The notes beneath the pieces were generated by a model. The model searched no databases. It saw nothing but the letters and a program-made list of their open reading frames with translations, and had not been told where the DNA came from. From an uncultured SAR86 cluster bacterium (GTDB lineage Bacteria; Pseudomonadota; Gammaproteobacteria; Magnimaribacterales; D2472), in assembly GCA_902515155.1 (NCBI GenBank), contig CABXTT010000004.1, forward strand, positions 1 to 60,531: a stretch of DNA of 60,531 bases, given 5' to 3'. Shown here piece after piece: positions 26,043 to 34,871 of the stretch. The translations under genes were made by a program, and so were the position numbers. Position 1 is the first letter of the stretch; the number at the start of each line of letters is the position of its first letter.

Positions 26043-26531
26043 ATGATTAAAGAGCCCGGTTACAGATTAAATGTTGGTTTAATTATTCTTAATGATAATG
26101 GTAAATTGCTCCTGTGCAAAAGAAAAGATGTTAATAGTTGGCAGTTCCCTCAAGGGGGCATTGATTTCAATGAGAATCCCTCCAAAGCTGCAAAACGTGA
26201 ATTATTTGAAGAGGTTGGAATTAAATCAACTTCTGTAAAATTAATAAAAGAGATGGGAGAATGGGTTAAATATGATATTCCAAAAAAAAGTAGAAGACGA
26301 AATTTTTTAAAGAAAAAAATTAAAGGTCAGAAGCAAAAGTGGTTTATGTATAAATTAAAAGAAAATACTTCTATAAGTTTTGAAAATGATCCTGATAAGG
26401 AGTTTGATGATTATAAATGGGTTTCTTATTGGTACCCCTTATATTCTATCGTCTCTTTTAAAAAAGAGGTTTACAGAAAAGTATTAAATAGTCTTAGTTC
26501 ATCTTTTTGCAATGAGTTTAATCATGATTGA
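26043..26531 (+). CDS. rppH: RNA pyrophosphohydrolase
   Basis: A 162-aa Nudix enzyme that trims the 5' triphosphate of mRNA to start decay. The start YRLNVGLIILNDNGKLLLCK and WQFPQGGIDFNENP lead into the Nudix box (GGID...AAKRELFEEVGI, residues about 39-61). GQKQKWFMYKL and DDYKWVSYWYPL are RppH-specific blocks. The usual downstream partner ptsP is absent; a TauE-type exporter overlaps its stop by 8 bp instead. Confidence 0.94.
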   Translation: MIKEPGYRLNVGLIILNDNGKLLLCKRKDVNSWQFPQGGIDFNENPSKAAKRELFEEVGIKSTSVKLIKEMGEWVKYDIPKKSRRRNFLKKKIKGQKQKWFMYKLKENTSISFENDPDKEFDDYKWVSYWYPLYSIVSFKKEVYRKVLNSLSSSFCNEFNHD

Positions 26532-27315
26532 AGGATTGATAATATTTTCATTCCTTGGAATGTTTGTTGGCTTGGTAGCCGGCATGTTTGGTATTGGAGG
26601 AGGAACATTAATAGTTCCAGTACTCATAGCAAGTTTTTTAAGTTATGGGTTTGAAGAGACAGTTATTATTCATCTTGCCATTGGCTCATCGATGGCAAGC
26701 ATTTTTTTTACAGGTATTGCGTCTGCATATGCTCATAAAAAGAAAGATGCAATAGATTTTGATATTTTAAAACCTGTTACTTTTGGTATTATTTTTGGTG
26801 CTTTCTTAGGTGCTTTATTTGCACTTCAGCTAAGTGGAGACTTATTAAAAAAAATAATCGCATTTTTTGCATTATTTGCAGCTATTCGTATTGGATTAAG
26901 TATTGAATTTAAATCTGATAATAAAAAACCCAAAAACTTATTATCCTATTTAGCTGGCTCTGGTATAGGTTTTTTATCATCAATATTAGGTATAGGGGGT
27001 GGTATGTTTTCTGTACCTTACTTTAAGGGCTATGGATTAAGTATGAAAATTAGCGTTGGAACTGCGGCTGCTTGTGGAATACCAATAGCACTTTTTGCAT
27101 CATTTGGATATTTTTTTATGGGCCTGAATAATACTTCTTTACCAAATTTAAGTTTAGGTTATATTTATATTCCAGCAGTATTAGGTATTTCCATGACAAG
27201 TGTTTTTGCTGCCAAGTATGGAGCATATTTGGCCCATTATTTAAAAGAGAATACTCTTAAGAGATTAATGGTATCTTTACTTTTAATTATTTGTTTATAC
27301 ATGGCGATAATATGA
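26524..27315 (+). CDS. TauE/SafE family membrane exporter
   Basis: A 263-aa membrane protein with about eight hydrophobic helices and the two internal repeats typical of TauE/SafE: GMFGIGGGTLIVPVLI near the start and SILGIGGGMFSVPYF in the second half. Members export sulfite, sulfoacetate or other organic anions; no sulfonate genes are close, so the substrate is open. ATG 26524 overlaps rppH by 8 bp (26512 is an alternative start), and the stop overlaps lgt by 4 bp (ATGA). Confidence 0.9.
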   Translation: MIEGLIIFSFLGMFVGLVAGMFGIGGGTLIVPVLIASFLSYGFEETVIIHLAIGSSMASIFFTGIASAYAHKKKDAIDFDILKPVTFGIIFGAFLGALFALQLSGDLLKKIIAFFALFAAIRIGLSIEFKSDNKKPKNLLSYLAGSGIGFLSSILGIGGGMFSVPYFKGYGLSMKISVGTAAACGIPIALFASFGYFFMGLNNTSLPNLSLGYIYIPAVLGISMTSVFAAKYGAYLAHYLKENTLKRLMVSLLLIICLYMAII

Positions 27316-28109
27316 TTATTGAATTATCTGAATTTTTTAACAATCCAAGCTTAATTAGCATTGGTCCTTTAAGAGTTCAATATTATGCGATTACATGGCT
27401 TGCATCAGCTATTTTTATTTACATGTTTCTTAAAACAAATAAGATAATCATTGAGCTTGGGCTAGATAAGGAAAAGGTTAATGATATGGTCTTCTTATAT
27501 GGCTTATTCTTTGGAGCTATTTGTGGAGGAAGAATTGGCTATATGTTTTTCTATGGCAACGCTCAATTAATTGAGAATCCTTTATCTCTTTTTTATGTTT
27601 GGCAAGGAGGTCTTAGTTTTCATGGCGGCCTTGCTGGAGTAGTTGCCAGTTTGTTCATCTTTTCTAGAAAAAATAGTGTTGAGTTTCTTAGATTAATGGA
27701 TGCAGTCGCTTTATCCATGCCAATAGGACTAGGCTTAGTTAGGATAGGAAATTTCTTAAATGGAGAGCTGTATGGAAGACAGACAGACGGTGGTTGGGGT
27801 TTTATCTTTCCTACAGATCCTTTTGGTTTCCTAAGGCACCCTTCTCAACTCTATGAAAGTTTTGGTGAAGGTTTTTTATTATTTTTTTTATTACTTTTCA
27901 TCTCAAAAATTTCAAAAGCTCATGGGGTAGTTTGTTCGTCATTTCTCATACTTTATGGAGCAATAAGATTTATAATTGAATTCTTTAGGCAGCCTGATGC
28001 TCACATAGGTTTTGTAGTATTGGATTATATAAGTATGGGGCAGCTACTTTGCATACCAATGATAATTATTGGTCTAGTAATGTTAGTTTTTACAAGGAAA
28101 AAAGTATGA
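27312..28109 (+). CDS. lgt: Prolipoprotein diacylglyceryl transferase
   Basis: A 265-aa inner-membrane enzyme that attaches diacylglycerol to the lipobox cysteine of prelipoproteins. Key blocks are GGRIGYMFFYG, GGLSFHGGLAGV (essential histidine), the Lgt signature GLVRIGNFLNGELYGR, HPSQLYESFGEG and FIIEFFRQPD. ATG 27312 overlaps the exporter stop (ATGA) and its own stop overlaps thyA the same way, so three genes are translationally chained. It serves lipoproteins such as the M2 peptidase and the TRAP binding protein in this window. Confidence 0.96.
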   Translation: MIIELSEFFNNPSLISIGPLRVQYYAITWLASAIFIYMFLKTNKIIIELGLDKEKVNDMVFLYGLFFGAICGGRIGYMFFYGNAQLIENPLSLFYVWQGGLSFHGGLAGVVASLFIFSRKNSVEFLRLMDAVALSMPIGLGLVRIGNFLNGELYGRQTDGGWGFIFPTDPFGFLRHPSQLYESFGEGFLLFFLLLFISKISKAHGVVCSSFLILYGAIRFIIEFFRQPDAHIGFVVLDYISMGQLLCIPMIIIGLVMLVFTRKKV

Positions 28110-28969
28110 AAGCTTATCTAGATCTCCTCGAATATATTTTGATTAATGGGGATGAAAAGAACGACAGAACTAATACAGGTACTATCTCCTCTTTTGGTCA
28201 TCAATTAGATTTTGATTTAGAGCAAGGTTTTCCTGCTGTAACTACAAAAGCCCTGGCTTGGAAAGGTGTGGTCTCGGAATTAATTTGGTTCCTAGAGGGT
28301 TCTAGTGATGAAAGAAGATTGGCAGAAATAAGATTTGGTAAAGATAGAAAAGAGCTTACAGATTTAAATAAATATTCAACGATTTGGACAGATAATGCAG
28401 ATAAACAAGGAAAAGCTTTAGGTTATGAGAATAACTCTCTTGTGAAGAAATTAGGTCCTGTATATGGCTCTCAATGGCGTGATTGGGGAGGAGTTGATCA
28501 AGTTAAGAAGTTATTGAAAGACTTAAAGGAAAACCCTGATGGAAGAAGACATATATTATCTGCGTGGAATGTTGGTGAATTAGATAATATGGCCTTGCCA
28601 CCATGTCATGTAATGTCACAATTTTATATTAATAACGGCACTATAAGTTGTCATATGTATCAAAGGAGTGCAGATATGTTTCTAGGAGTTCCTTTCAATA
28701 TTGCTAGTTATGCTTTGTTGCTTTACATTTTTGCTGAGATATTAAAATTAACTCCAAAACGATTTATACATTCTTTTGGTGATGCGCATATTTATAAGAA
28801 TTCTATTGAGCAGGCAAAAGAACAAATCTCAAGAGAGCCATTAAATCTGCCCTCTCTAAGCATTCCTAAGCTTCAATCTTTAGAAGATTTATCTAAATTT
28901 GGAGTAGAAGATTTCAAGCTGATAAATTATAAACATCATCCTGCTATAAAGGCAGACATGGCAGTATAA
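28106..28969 (+). CDS. thyA: Thymidylate synthase
   Basis: A 287-aa enzyme methylating dUMP to dTMP with methylene-tetrahydrofolate. The catalytic cysteine is about residue 167 in ALPPCHVMSQF; SCHMYQRSADMFLGVPFNIA is the dUMP/folate-binding block and GRRHILSAWNV the phosphate-binding arginines. It is about 20 residues longer than the E. coli enzyme because of the middle insert (about 75-118). ATG 28106 overlaps the lgt stop; folA follows 2 bp later, giving the usual thymidylate-cycle pair. Confidence 0.96.
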   Translation: MKAYLDLLEYILINGDEKNDRTNTGTISSFGHQLDFDLEQGFPAVTTKALAWKGVVSELIWFLEGSSDERRLAEIRFGKDRKELTDLNKYSTIWTDNADKQGKALGYENNSLVKKLGPVYGSQWRDWGGVDQVKKLLKDLKENPDGRRHILSAWNVGELDNMALPPCHVMSQFYINNGTISCHMYQRSADMFLGVPFNIASYALLLYIFAEILKLTPKRFIHSFGDAHIYKNSIEQAKEQISREPLNLPSLSIPKLQSLEDLSKFGVEDFKLINYKHHPAIKADMAV

Positions 28970-28971
28970 AA

Positions 28972-29475
28972 ATGATAATTTCTCATGTAGTAGCAATGTC
29001 TAATAATAATGTCATCGGTGTTGATAATAATCTCCCATGGAGTTTAAAGACAGATCTTGCACATTTCAAAGAATATACATCAAATAAAATAATAATAATG
29101 GGTAGAAAAACATATGAATCTATTGGAAGACCATTACCAAATAGAACGAATTATATTGTCTCAAGAACTTTAAATAGTGTTGCAGGAGCATATGTATTTA
29201 ATAACCTTGAAGATTCTATACAGGCTGCAAAAGAACTGAGCACTGAAAATAATGAACAATCTGAGGTAGTAATTATTGGAGGTGGTTATTTATTTAGGGA
29301 CACAATAAGTACTTTTAATAAACTTGTTCTTACTAGAGTTGACTGTGATATTGAGGGAGATGTTTATTACCCAAGCATAGATTTTGGTGAGTGGCGCCTT
29401 ACCACTTCCACTTCATTTAAAAAAGATAGTGACAATGATTATGACTTTAGAGTAGAAGAATATATAAAATTATGA
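28972..29475 (+). CDS. folA: Dihydrofolate reductase
   Basis: A 167-aa enzyme reducing dihydrofolate with NADPH, refilling the folate used by ThyA. The DHFR signature is complete: VVAMSNNNVIGVDNNLPWSL, with the active-site acid in DLAHFKEYT, then IIMGRKTYESIGRPLPNRTN and VVIIGGGYLFR. Its stop overlaps the convergent TPR gene by 6 bp, with no space for a separate terminator. Confidence 0.96.
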   Translation: MIISHVVAMSNNNVIGVDNNLPWSLKTDLAHFKEYTSNKIIIMGRKTYESIGRPLPNRTNYIVSRTLNSVAGAYVFNNLEDSIQAAKELSTENNEQSEVVIIGGGYLFRDTISTFNKLVLTRVDCDIEGDVYYPSIDFGEWRLTTSTSFKKDSDNDYDFRVEEYIKL

Positions 29476-30921
29476 CTGGCTTTGAATGTAATCTCTTCTT
29501 AAAGCCAAGTTTTTAACTCTAATTTCTTCGTTCTCAGTATACTTTATCCAATTATTAGCCTGAGTTTTAATCTTTTTATCTTTGTCTCTTGCTGCTGTTC
29601 TAAATTGTTTCTTTGCATCTTCAAACTTTAAAAGCTCAAAATAAGCTTGTCCAAGAGTTAAATGCACTTGAGAAATTTTTTGAATTTTACCCTTTTTAAG
29701 ACCTTTCTTTATAGCATCTACAGCTTCATCCAATTTATCCTCTGCAAGGTAAAGATTGCCTAATAAAACATATGCTTTCCCATCTTTAGAAAGTTCCGCT
29801 GCTTGGGCTAACACAGGTATGGCCAAATCAATTTCTTGTGCCATTCTCCATGAATCGGCAAGTAGTTTTAGATTCTTTTCTGTGTCTTTTACAACTGGTC
29901 CAATTTTTTCTATTTTAGATTCCTCTTTGGTTACTTCATCAACAACAGTTTCAACAGTTGTTACTATTTTTTCTTGTCCGGAAACAAGAACTTTGGCAGC
30001 CCAGTATGGATTTTGGTTTACTAGAAGTAATTGTGCTAATGCTAGGTATTCTGATTCTCTATCAAGAAAATCTTTTGCATGAGCGGCTTTAAGTGTAATC
30101 ATATAATCTTTTTCTCTACCAAGTTGGCCATATGTGTTAGCCAATTGAATAAAATATAATTTTTTAGGATAAAGATTAACTAAAATCTCATAAATATCTA
30201 GTTGTTGCAAAAGAGCTTTCTTCTCTCCGATCTCAAGCTTTAATTCACCGATACAGGCAGCCATTATGTTGTACCAATTCTCTTTTGGTTTGTATCCTTC
30301 TTCCTCGGCCATCAGTATTGCAGTCTCCATTGAAGACATAGATTTTTTAAAATTATCTATCTGATAGTAAGCTGAGCCCAGTAGAGACCATGATTGCGCT
30401 GTTACAGTTTCAACTTCATCCATCCATTGCAAAATAAGATTAATACCTTTTTGATAGTCTCCTTGCACCATATTCAATTGAGCAAGTGATAGCAAAGCAC
30501 CAACTCTTAAAGGTAAAGTGACCTCAGGTTCAGCAATAAGTTTTTCATAAGAATCCATTGCTAATTCATATTTTTCTTCAGAAAAATAGACATAAGCCCA
30601 TGAATTCCACATCACAGACCTGTCGTAACTTTTAAGGTTCTCTTTGTCATTTCTTAGTTCAGTAAGAATTTCCACGACGGTTTCCATGTCCGGACTTGGT
30701 TCTCCCTTTTCATCAACTTCTTCAAGAGCCTCATAAACCTTAGCCATTTTTTTTGCTGTCTTACTTTGGAGAGCACGAGCTTTCTTATACTTAATTTGTT
30801 TTTTTGGTTTGTCTGAAGATTGGGCTTCGATATAACTTGTGGTATAAGAAAATGAAAATGCTAGAATTGCAAAAACATATAAGAATTTTGATTTATTAAT
30901 TAATTTCAACATATTACTCAT
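29470..30921 (-). CDS. TPR protein of the TonB2-type system
   Basis: A 483-aa exported protein: signal peptide with core FLYVFAILAFSFSYTT (cleavage likely near residue 33, IEAQS), then a solenoid of about ten tetratricopeptide repeats, for example AMDSYEKLIAEPE, AQSWSLLGSAYYQIDNFKKS and AYVLLGNLYLAEDKLDEAV. In Vibrio, Shewanella and relatives such a TPR protein is the last gene of TonB2 clusters and helps energised uptake. The start is ATG 30921 or 30912. It overlaps tonB by 8 bp if the first is used. It is the promoter-distal gene of the operon. Confidence 0.88.
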   Translation of the reverse strand: MSNMLKLINKSKFLYVFAILAFSFSYTTSYIEAQSSDKPKKQIKYKKARALQSKTAKKMAKVYEALEEVDEKGEPSPDMETVVEILTELRNDKENLKSYDRSVMWNSWAYVYFSEEKYELAMDSYEKLIAEPEVTLPLRVGALLSLAQLNMVQGDYQKGINLILQWMDEVETVTAQSWSLLGSAYYQIDNFKKSMSSMETAILMAEEEGYKPKENWYNIMAACIGELKLEIGEKKALLQQLDIYEILVNLYPKKLYFIQLANTYGQLGREKDYMITLKAAHAKDFLDRESEYLALAQLLLVNQNPYWAAKVLVSGQEKIVTTVETVVDEVTKEESKIEKIGPVVKDTEKNLKLLADSWRMAQEIDLAIPVLAQAAELSKDGKAYVLLGNLYLAEDKLDEAVDAIKKGLKKGKIQKISQVHLTLGQAYFELLKFEDAKKQFRTAARDKDKKIKTQANNWIKYTENEEIRVKNLALRRDYIQSQS

Positions 30922-31621
30922 CTGCCATTATAAACGTAAATCTATGGAGAACCTCTTCAACTGGAGTAGCTTTTCCATCAATAATCTTGGGTTTATATTT
31001 TAGTTTAAGTGCTGCTCTTGATGAGGCACTGTTAAATATAGAACAAGGTCTGTATTCAGTATTAGGGTCTTCTGGATCACCACAATAACCCTCAATGGCT
31101 TTTGCATCTTCTACTGTTCCAGTCTCTGTGATTGTAAATGAAACTATGGCATATCCTTGAGTGCCTCTTTCCTGAGCTCTTCTTGGATATATAGGCTGTA
31201 CCTTAAATAACGGCATGTATTCACCATCACGAAAAAATGAACCACCAGCTTTAAAATTAGCTTTTGGTTTTGCAAGTGAGACATCAATGCCTGTCAAAGG
31301 CTGCAAATCTAAGTCTGGTTGTGCAATATCTTCTGGTTGCTCTTCAGGCTTTTCTGGTTTATCAACCTCAGTCATAAATGTATCAATTTGTCTTTCAGGC
31401 ATTACAACATCAGCTAATTTAACGGAGGTGTCTTCCTTCATGCCACTATCTCCAAGGGAGATTAGAATAACCATTATAAAAAATAGGACTGTAGTGATAA
31501 TTACGGACAGTCCAACACCAGCTAAATATTTATTAGCATTGAATGCTTTATTATATAAATCTTGAACAGGCTTAAAAACTGAAAGTATCAATGCAGAAGA
31601 TTTAAGTGAAATTTCGTTCAT
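30914..31621 (-). CDS. tonB: Energy transducer TonB
   Basis: A 235-aa protein anchored by one N-terminal helix (about residues 33-57), with a short proline/glutamate-rich periplasmic linker (KPEKPEEQPED) and a C-terminal TonB domain containing IYPRRAQERGTQGYAIVSFT and the ETGTVEDAK strand. It carries energy from the ExbB/ExbD proton channel to outer-membrane receptors. The C-terminal domain has two cysteines (CGDP..., RPCSIF) that could be disulfide-bonded. No receptor gene is in the window. Confidence 0.92.
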   Translation of the reverse strand: MNEISLKSSALILSVFKPVQDLYNKAFNANKYLAGVGLSVIITTVLFFIMVILISLGDSGMKEDTSVKLADVVMPERQIDTFMTEVDKPEKPEEQPEDIAQPDLDLQPLTGIDVSLAKPKANFKAGGSFFRDGEYMPLFKVQPIYPRRAQERGTQGYAIVSFTITETGTVEDAKAIEGYCGDPEDPNTEYRPCSIFNSASSRAALKLKYKPKIIDGKATPVEEVLHRFTFIMADE

Positions 31622-31628
31622 ATAATAT

Positions 31629-32039
31629 TTATTTTGGTTCTGAAGCTAAAGATATTGCATTTACTCCTGCTTCTCGCGCTCCATCCATGACTTGAATGAT
31701 TGTATCTGCCATAGCTTTTTCATCAGCTTGTATAACAACAGAGCCTTTTGGATTATCTGCTAGTAATTTAACAACATTTGCTTTGACTTGACGAACATCA
31801 ATCCTTCTTCCATCCATCCAAACTTCTCCAGTTGGTCCAACTGCAATAAGAATTGCTGCATTCTCTTGGGTTTCAGCAGTATCTGAGTCAGGTCTATTGA
31901 TTTCTAATCCAGGCTCTTTTATAAAATTTGCAGTAACAATAAAAAATATGAGCATGATGAAAACTACATCAAGCATAGGAGTTAAATTAATTTCATCGCT
32001 TTCTTCTTGGACTGCACTTGTGATTGCATTTCTTCTCAT
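31629..32039 (-). CDS. exbD: ExbD-type biopolymer transport protein
   Basis: A 136-aa protein with one N-terminal helix holding the proton-path aspartate: INLTPMLDVVFIMLIFFIV (residues 17-35, Asp near 24). The periplasmic domain has the usual VSVGPTGEVW-like strand (IAVGPTGEVWMDGRRID) and VVIQADEKAMADTIIQVMDG. It forms the stator channel with the ExbB protein encoded just upstream. Ribosome site AGGGGA precedes the ATG. Confidence 0.95.
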   Translation of the reverse strand: MRRNAITSAVQEESDEINLTPMLDVVFIMLIFFIVTANFIKEPGLEINRPDSDTAETQENAAILIAVGPTGEVWMDGRRIDVRQVKANVVKLLADNPKGSVVIQADEKAMADTIIQVMDGAREAGVNAISLASEPK

Positions 32040-32048
32040 TTTTTTCCC

Positions 32049-32579
32049 CTAAATATCTCTTTTGATAATTTGATCAAGCTCTGTTTCATGTCTTTTACTT
32101 GTACTTGTTAAATAGATTGCTGCAAAAGAACCTGACAAAGCAGCTACCATGCCAGCCATTGTAGGAAGGGTTGCCTTAGAGACTCCTCCTGCCATTGCTC
32201 TTGCATCACCACCACCATTAAATGCCATGACTTGGAAAACCTCTATCATTCCTGTGACAGTTCCGAGAAGTCCAAGTAAAGGAGCTAGTACAATACATGT
32301 TTGAATAATACTAATATTTTTATTTATTTCCATTTTAGCTTGCGACATCATCTTTTCTCTAATCTGAAGTGCATGCCAAGATTCTTTGTCTGATCTTGCA
32401 TTCCATTTACTTGCTAAACCAGAAACATAATCATTATGGGCATGAGATAAATACCATATTCTTTCAAATATCATCCCCCACATAAAGAATACCAATAGAG
32501 CTATTAACCAAAGCACACTTCCGCCTGCTTCCATAAAATCTCTTATGGATGAGAAAGCTTCGGATATAGCAAATAGCAT
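32049..32579 (-). CDS. exbB: ExbB-type MotA/TolQ/ExbB proton channel protein (short form)
   Basis: A 176-aa inner-membrane protein with three hydrophobic helices. The conserved channel block is LAPLLGLLGTVTGMIEVF with FNGGGDARAMAGGVSKA and the last helix LPTMAGMVAALSGSFAAIYL. It matches the short ExbB2 type found in TonB2 systems. It is the second of two ExbB-family genes in this operon. Confidence 0.94.
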   Translation of the reverse strand: MLFAISEAFSSIRDFMEAGGSVLWLIALLVFFMWGMIFERIWYLSHAHNDYVSGLASKWNARSDKESWHALQIREKMMSQAKMEINKNISIIQTCIVLAPLLGLLGTVTGMIEVFQVMAFNGGGDARAMAGGVSKATLPTMAGMVAALSGSFAAIYLTSTSKRHETELDQIIKRDI

Positions 32580-32588
32580 ATTTATTAC

Positions 32589-33977
32589 CTACTTAGTTTC
32601 AGCCCTTTCAGCAAGAATACCAGTACTTTGTTCCTCAAGAATACTCACTATTCCTCTAGCAGAAGACTGAGTAAATGAGTGCAATAAACTTGTTGGAATA
32701 GCAACAAGTAAACCTAAAACAGTCGTTACAAGTGCCTGTGAAATACCACCAGCCATGAGTTTTGGATCGCCTGTTCCATACAATGTAATCATTTGGAAAG
32801 TTACAATCATTCCTGTAACAGTACCCAATAGACCTGCTAAAGGTGCAATTACTGAAATGATTTTGATAAATCCAATGCCTGAATCTATTTTTGGTCTTTC
32901 TGCCATTATTGCTTCTGCAAGTTTAAGTTCAAGCGTATCAATATCTTTATTAAAGTGATCTTGACCAACTTTCAGGACTCTTCCAAGTGGATTGGCGGCA
33001 TCAAGTGCTTTATTGTTGGCTTGTTTCTTAACAGCTGTAGATATCATATAAAGACTATAAAGTTTATAAAATGCAAAAATAACAGCTATTAAACCAACAA
33101 ATATAATTGCGTAACCAACTTCTCTACCTTGTTGAGCTCTTTCCATTATTGATGGAGTCTGTATTAAATTAGCAAGCAGACTTCCACCTGTTGGTCCAGT
33201 TGGATCAATACCAAATCTGACTTGTTCACCAACTTCAGCATTACCTACACTCTTAGCAGTTTTTGTATATCTTCCAGCAGGCTGTCTTGGTAAAAATGCA
33301 TATTGACCTTTTGATGTTGCATACTCTAAGTACTTTCCATCGCAAACTGCATTAAATAATCCTACTCTGGTAACATTACACTCTGAAGTTTCTCCATCAA
33401 CATCGATAACATTAGTTGTAAAAGATACAACCTGTCCACTTGCAACCATTTCCCTTTGTAGCTCATACCATAAGCCTTCAATTTCTCTAATTGTAGGAAG
33501 CTCAGTTGTTTCAGACATCTTGCCTGTGAGATTATTTAAAAAATTGACTCTTTCTTGCCCATATTGAGCCCCGGTAAGAGAACCGGAGAACTGAACAGCA
33601 GCTTCACCAGCTGAACTTTGGAGATGACCAAATAGTTCAACCAAGGAACCTAATTCTTTTTTGTAAGCATCTTCTTTTACTCTAAGAATGCCTTCATTCT
33701 TTTTATATTCAGCCTCTAAGGTATCGGCGATCTTCTCTTGACGAGCTAATTCTCTTTTTTCAGCGGCTAAAATAGAAGCCTGCTTATCTCTGTTTGCTAA
33801 AAATTGATTTTCTCTATCAGTGTTTGCAGCTTGCTCTTGAGTTTTTCCCTCTTTAACAAGTGCAAGTAAAGCTTCAACTGTTGAAACCTCTTCGGTTTCT
33901 TCTGCGTTATCTTGAGCTGAAACAAAAAAACTCAGGCTCAATAAAATTAAAAACGGGAGCACATATAAATTCTTCAT
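32589..33977 (-). CDS. Long ExbB-like protein with periplasmic N-terminal domain (TtpC-like)
   Basis: A 462-aa protein: signal peptide (core LPFLILLSLSFFVSAQ), a coiled-coil region (about 60-115), a periplasmic domain, then a C-terminal MotA/TolQ/ExbB domain from about residue 275 with APLAGLLGTVTGMIVTF and the closing helix GLLVAIPTSLLHSF. This layout is that of TtpC, the extra component of TonB2 systems in Vibrio. Its start overlaps the DUF3450 gene stop by one base (TAATG), so the two periplasmic parts are probably made together. Confidence 0.9.
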   Translation of the reverse strand: MKNLYVLPFLILLSLSFFVSAQDNAEETEEVSTVEALLALVKEGKTQEQAANTDRENQFLANRDKQASILAAEKRELARQEKIADTLEAEYKKNEGILRVKEDAYKKELGSLVELFGHLQSSAGEAAVQFSGSLTGAQYGQERVNFLNNLTGKMSETTELPTIREIEGLWYELQREMVASGQVVSFTTNVIDVDGETSECNVTRVGLFNAVCDGKYLEYATSKGQYAFLPRQPAGRYTKTAKSVGNAEVGEQVRFGIDPTGPTGGSLLANLIQTPSIMERAQQGREVGYAIIFVGLIAVIFAFYKLYSLYMISTAVKKQANNKALDAANPLGRVLKVGQDHFNKDIDTLELKLAEAIMAERPKIDSGIGFIKIISVIAPLAGLLGTVTGMIVTFQMITLYGTGDPKLMAGGISQALVTTVLGLLVAIPTSLLHSFTQSSARGIVSILEEQSTGILAERAETK

Positions 33978-34720
33978 TACACTTCTCCTTTAAGCACTGG
34001 CATCATTAGCATGTCAGTAGGCGCTAGTTTCTTGGCCATTCTAATTCCATTTCTTATAGGTTTTCTATAACTACCGGGAAGATCGTCCCATGAACCCGTT
34101 TCATTATTCCACCTGCCGCTCGATTGCTCATCTTTAGTTTGATAAAACATGCCCACTCTTCCAATTACTAAGATATTAACAACTGTTCCATCAGCTAAGG
34201 TATCTTCATAAGTATCAATCTTTCTTCCGTATTCTGCTTCAATGTTATAAGCCTCTAGTACCTGCCTAACTTGCTCGGAAGCAGTGACTTTAGGTTTTGC
34301 AAGAGATGCTCTTACTAAGTCGACTCTATTTTGTCTTTCTTCAACTCTGAAGGGAGTATCAAGAGATATAAAAGACTCAAGGCTCTCAAGCATTCTTTGT
34401 GCTAGTGGTGGAATTTGTCTTTGCATAACAACCACTTGTACAAGCTGCTCATCGAGCTGATCCATAAGATCCAACTGAGCTTGAATTTGTATTCTTTTTT
34501 GTGCGTTATATAGCTTTAATCCCTCAACCTGCTTAGCAACAGCTTTCCACTCATTGATGATCTTATCTGTTTTCCTTTCCGTAGCATCAATTTTTTCTTG
34601 TGATGTAGCAGATAGTTGTTGATTCTCTCTACCAACTTCCAAAACACTCTCCATGTCAGATGCTTTGATAGACACAGAAACTAGGACAAGCATATACACT
34701 AAACCTAAATTTTTATTCAT
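33977..34720 (-). CDS. DUF3450 protein, first gene of the TonB2-type operon
   Basis: A 247-aa exported protein: signal peptide (LVYMLVLVSVSIKA), then a long coiled coil (about 35-115, with TERKTDKIINEWKAVAKQVE) and the DUF3450 C-terminal part (IDTYEDTLADGTVVNILVIG, then RVGMFYQTKD). Members of this family sit at the head of TonB2 clusters and are thought to work with the long ExbB-like protein in the periplasm. ATG 34720 has a GGGAG ribosome site; the longer frame to 34813 is a basic, low-complexity extension and is not believed. Confidence 0.88.
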   Translation of the reverse strand: MNKNLGLVYMLVLVSVSIKASDMESVLEVGRENQQLSATSQEKIDATERKTDKIINEWKAVAKQVEGLKLYNAQKRIQIQAQLDLMDQLDEQLVQVVVMQRQIPPLAQRMLESLESFISLDTPFRVEERQNRVDLVRASLAKPKVTASEQVRQVLEAYNIEAEYGRKIDTYEDTLADGTVVNILVIGRVGMFYQTKDEQSSGRWNNETGSWDDLPGSYRKPIRNGIRMAKKLAPTDMLMMPVLKGEV

Positions 34721-34871
34721 ATTAATCTCCCTAAAAGATTGCTCATAGTAACAGTGAATACAGCAATAATAAAATTTTTTTAACTTTTTTTTACGCCTTC
34801 TTATCTGCATCAAAACCAGTAAAAATAATCAATTACAAGTTTATTATATTTTAACCCCTATTTTATATATT

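Noticed and set aside
29756..30082. 108-codon plus-strand ORF opposite the TPR gene
   Set aside because: Serine/threonine-rich shadow of the TPR repeats; no family or start support.
31215..31565. 116-codon plus-strand ORF opposite tonB
   Set aside because: It is a shadow of the tonB coding sequence, low in complexity and without a ribosome site.
33977..34813. Longer N-terminus for the DUF3450 protein (from 34813)
   Set aside because: It would bury the signal peptide behind a Lys/Arg and Tyr/Cys-rich stretch; ATG 34720 has a good GGGAG site.
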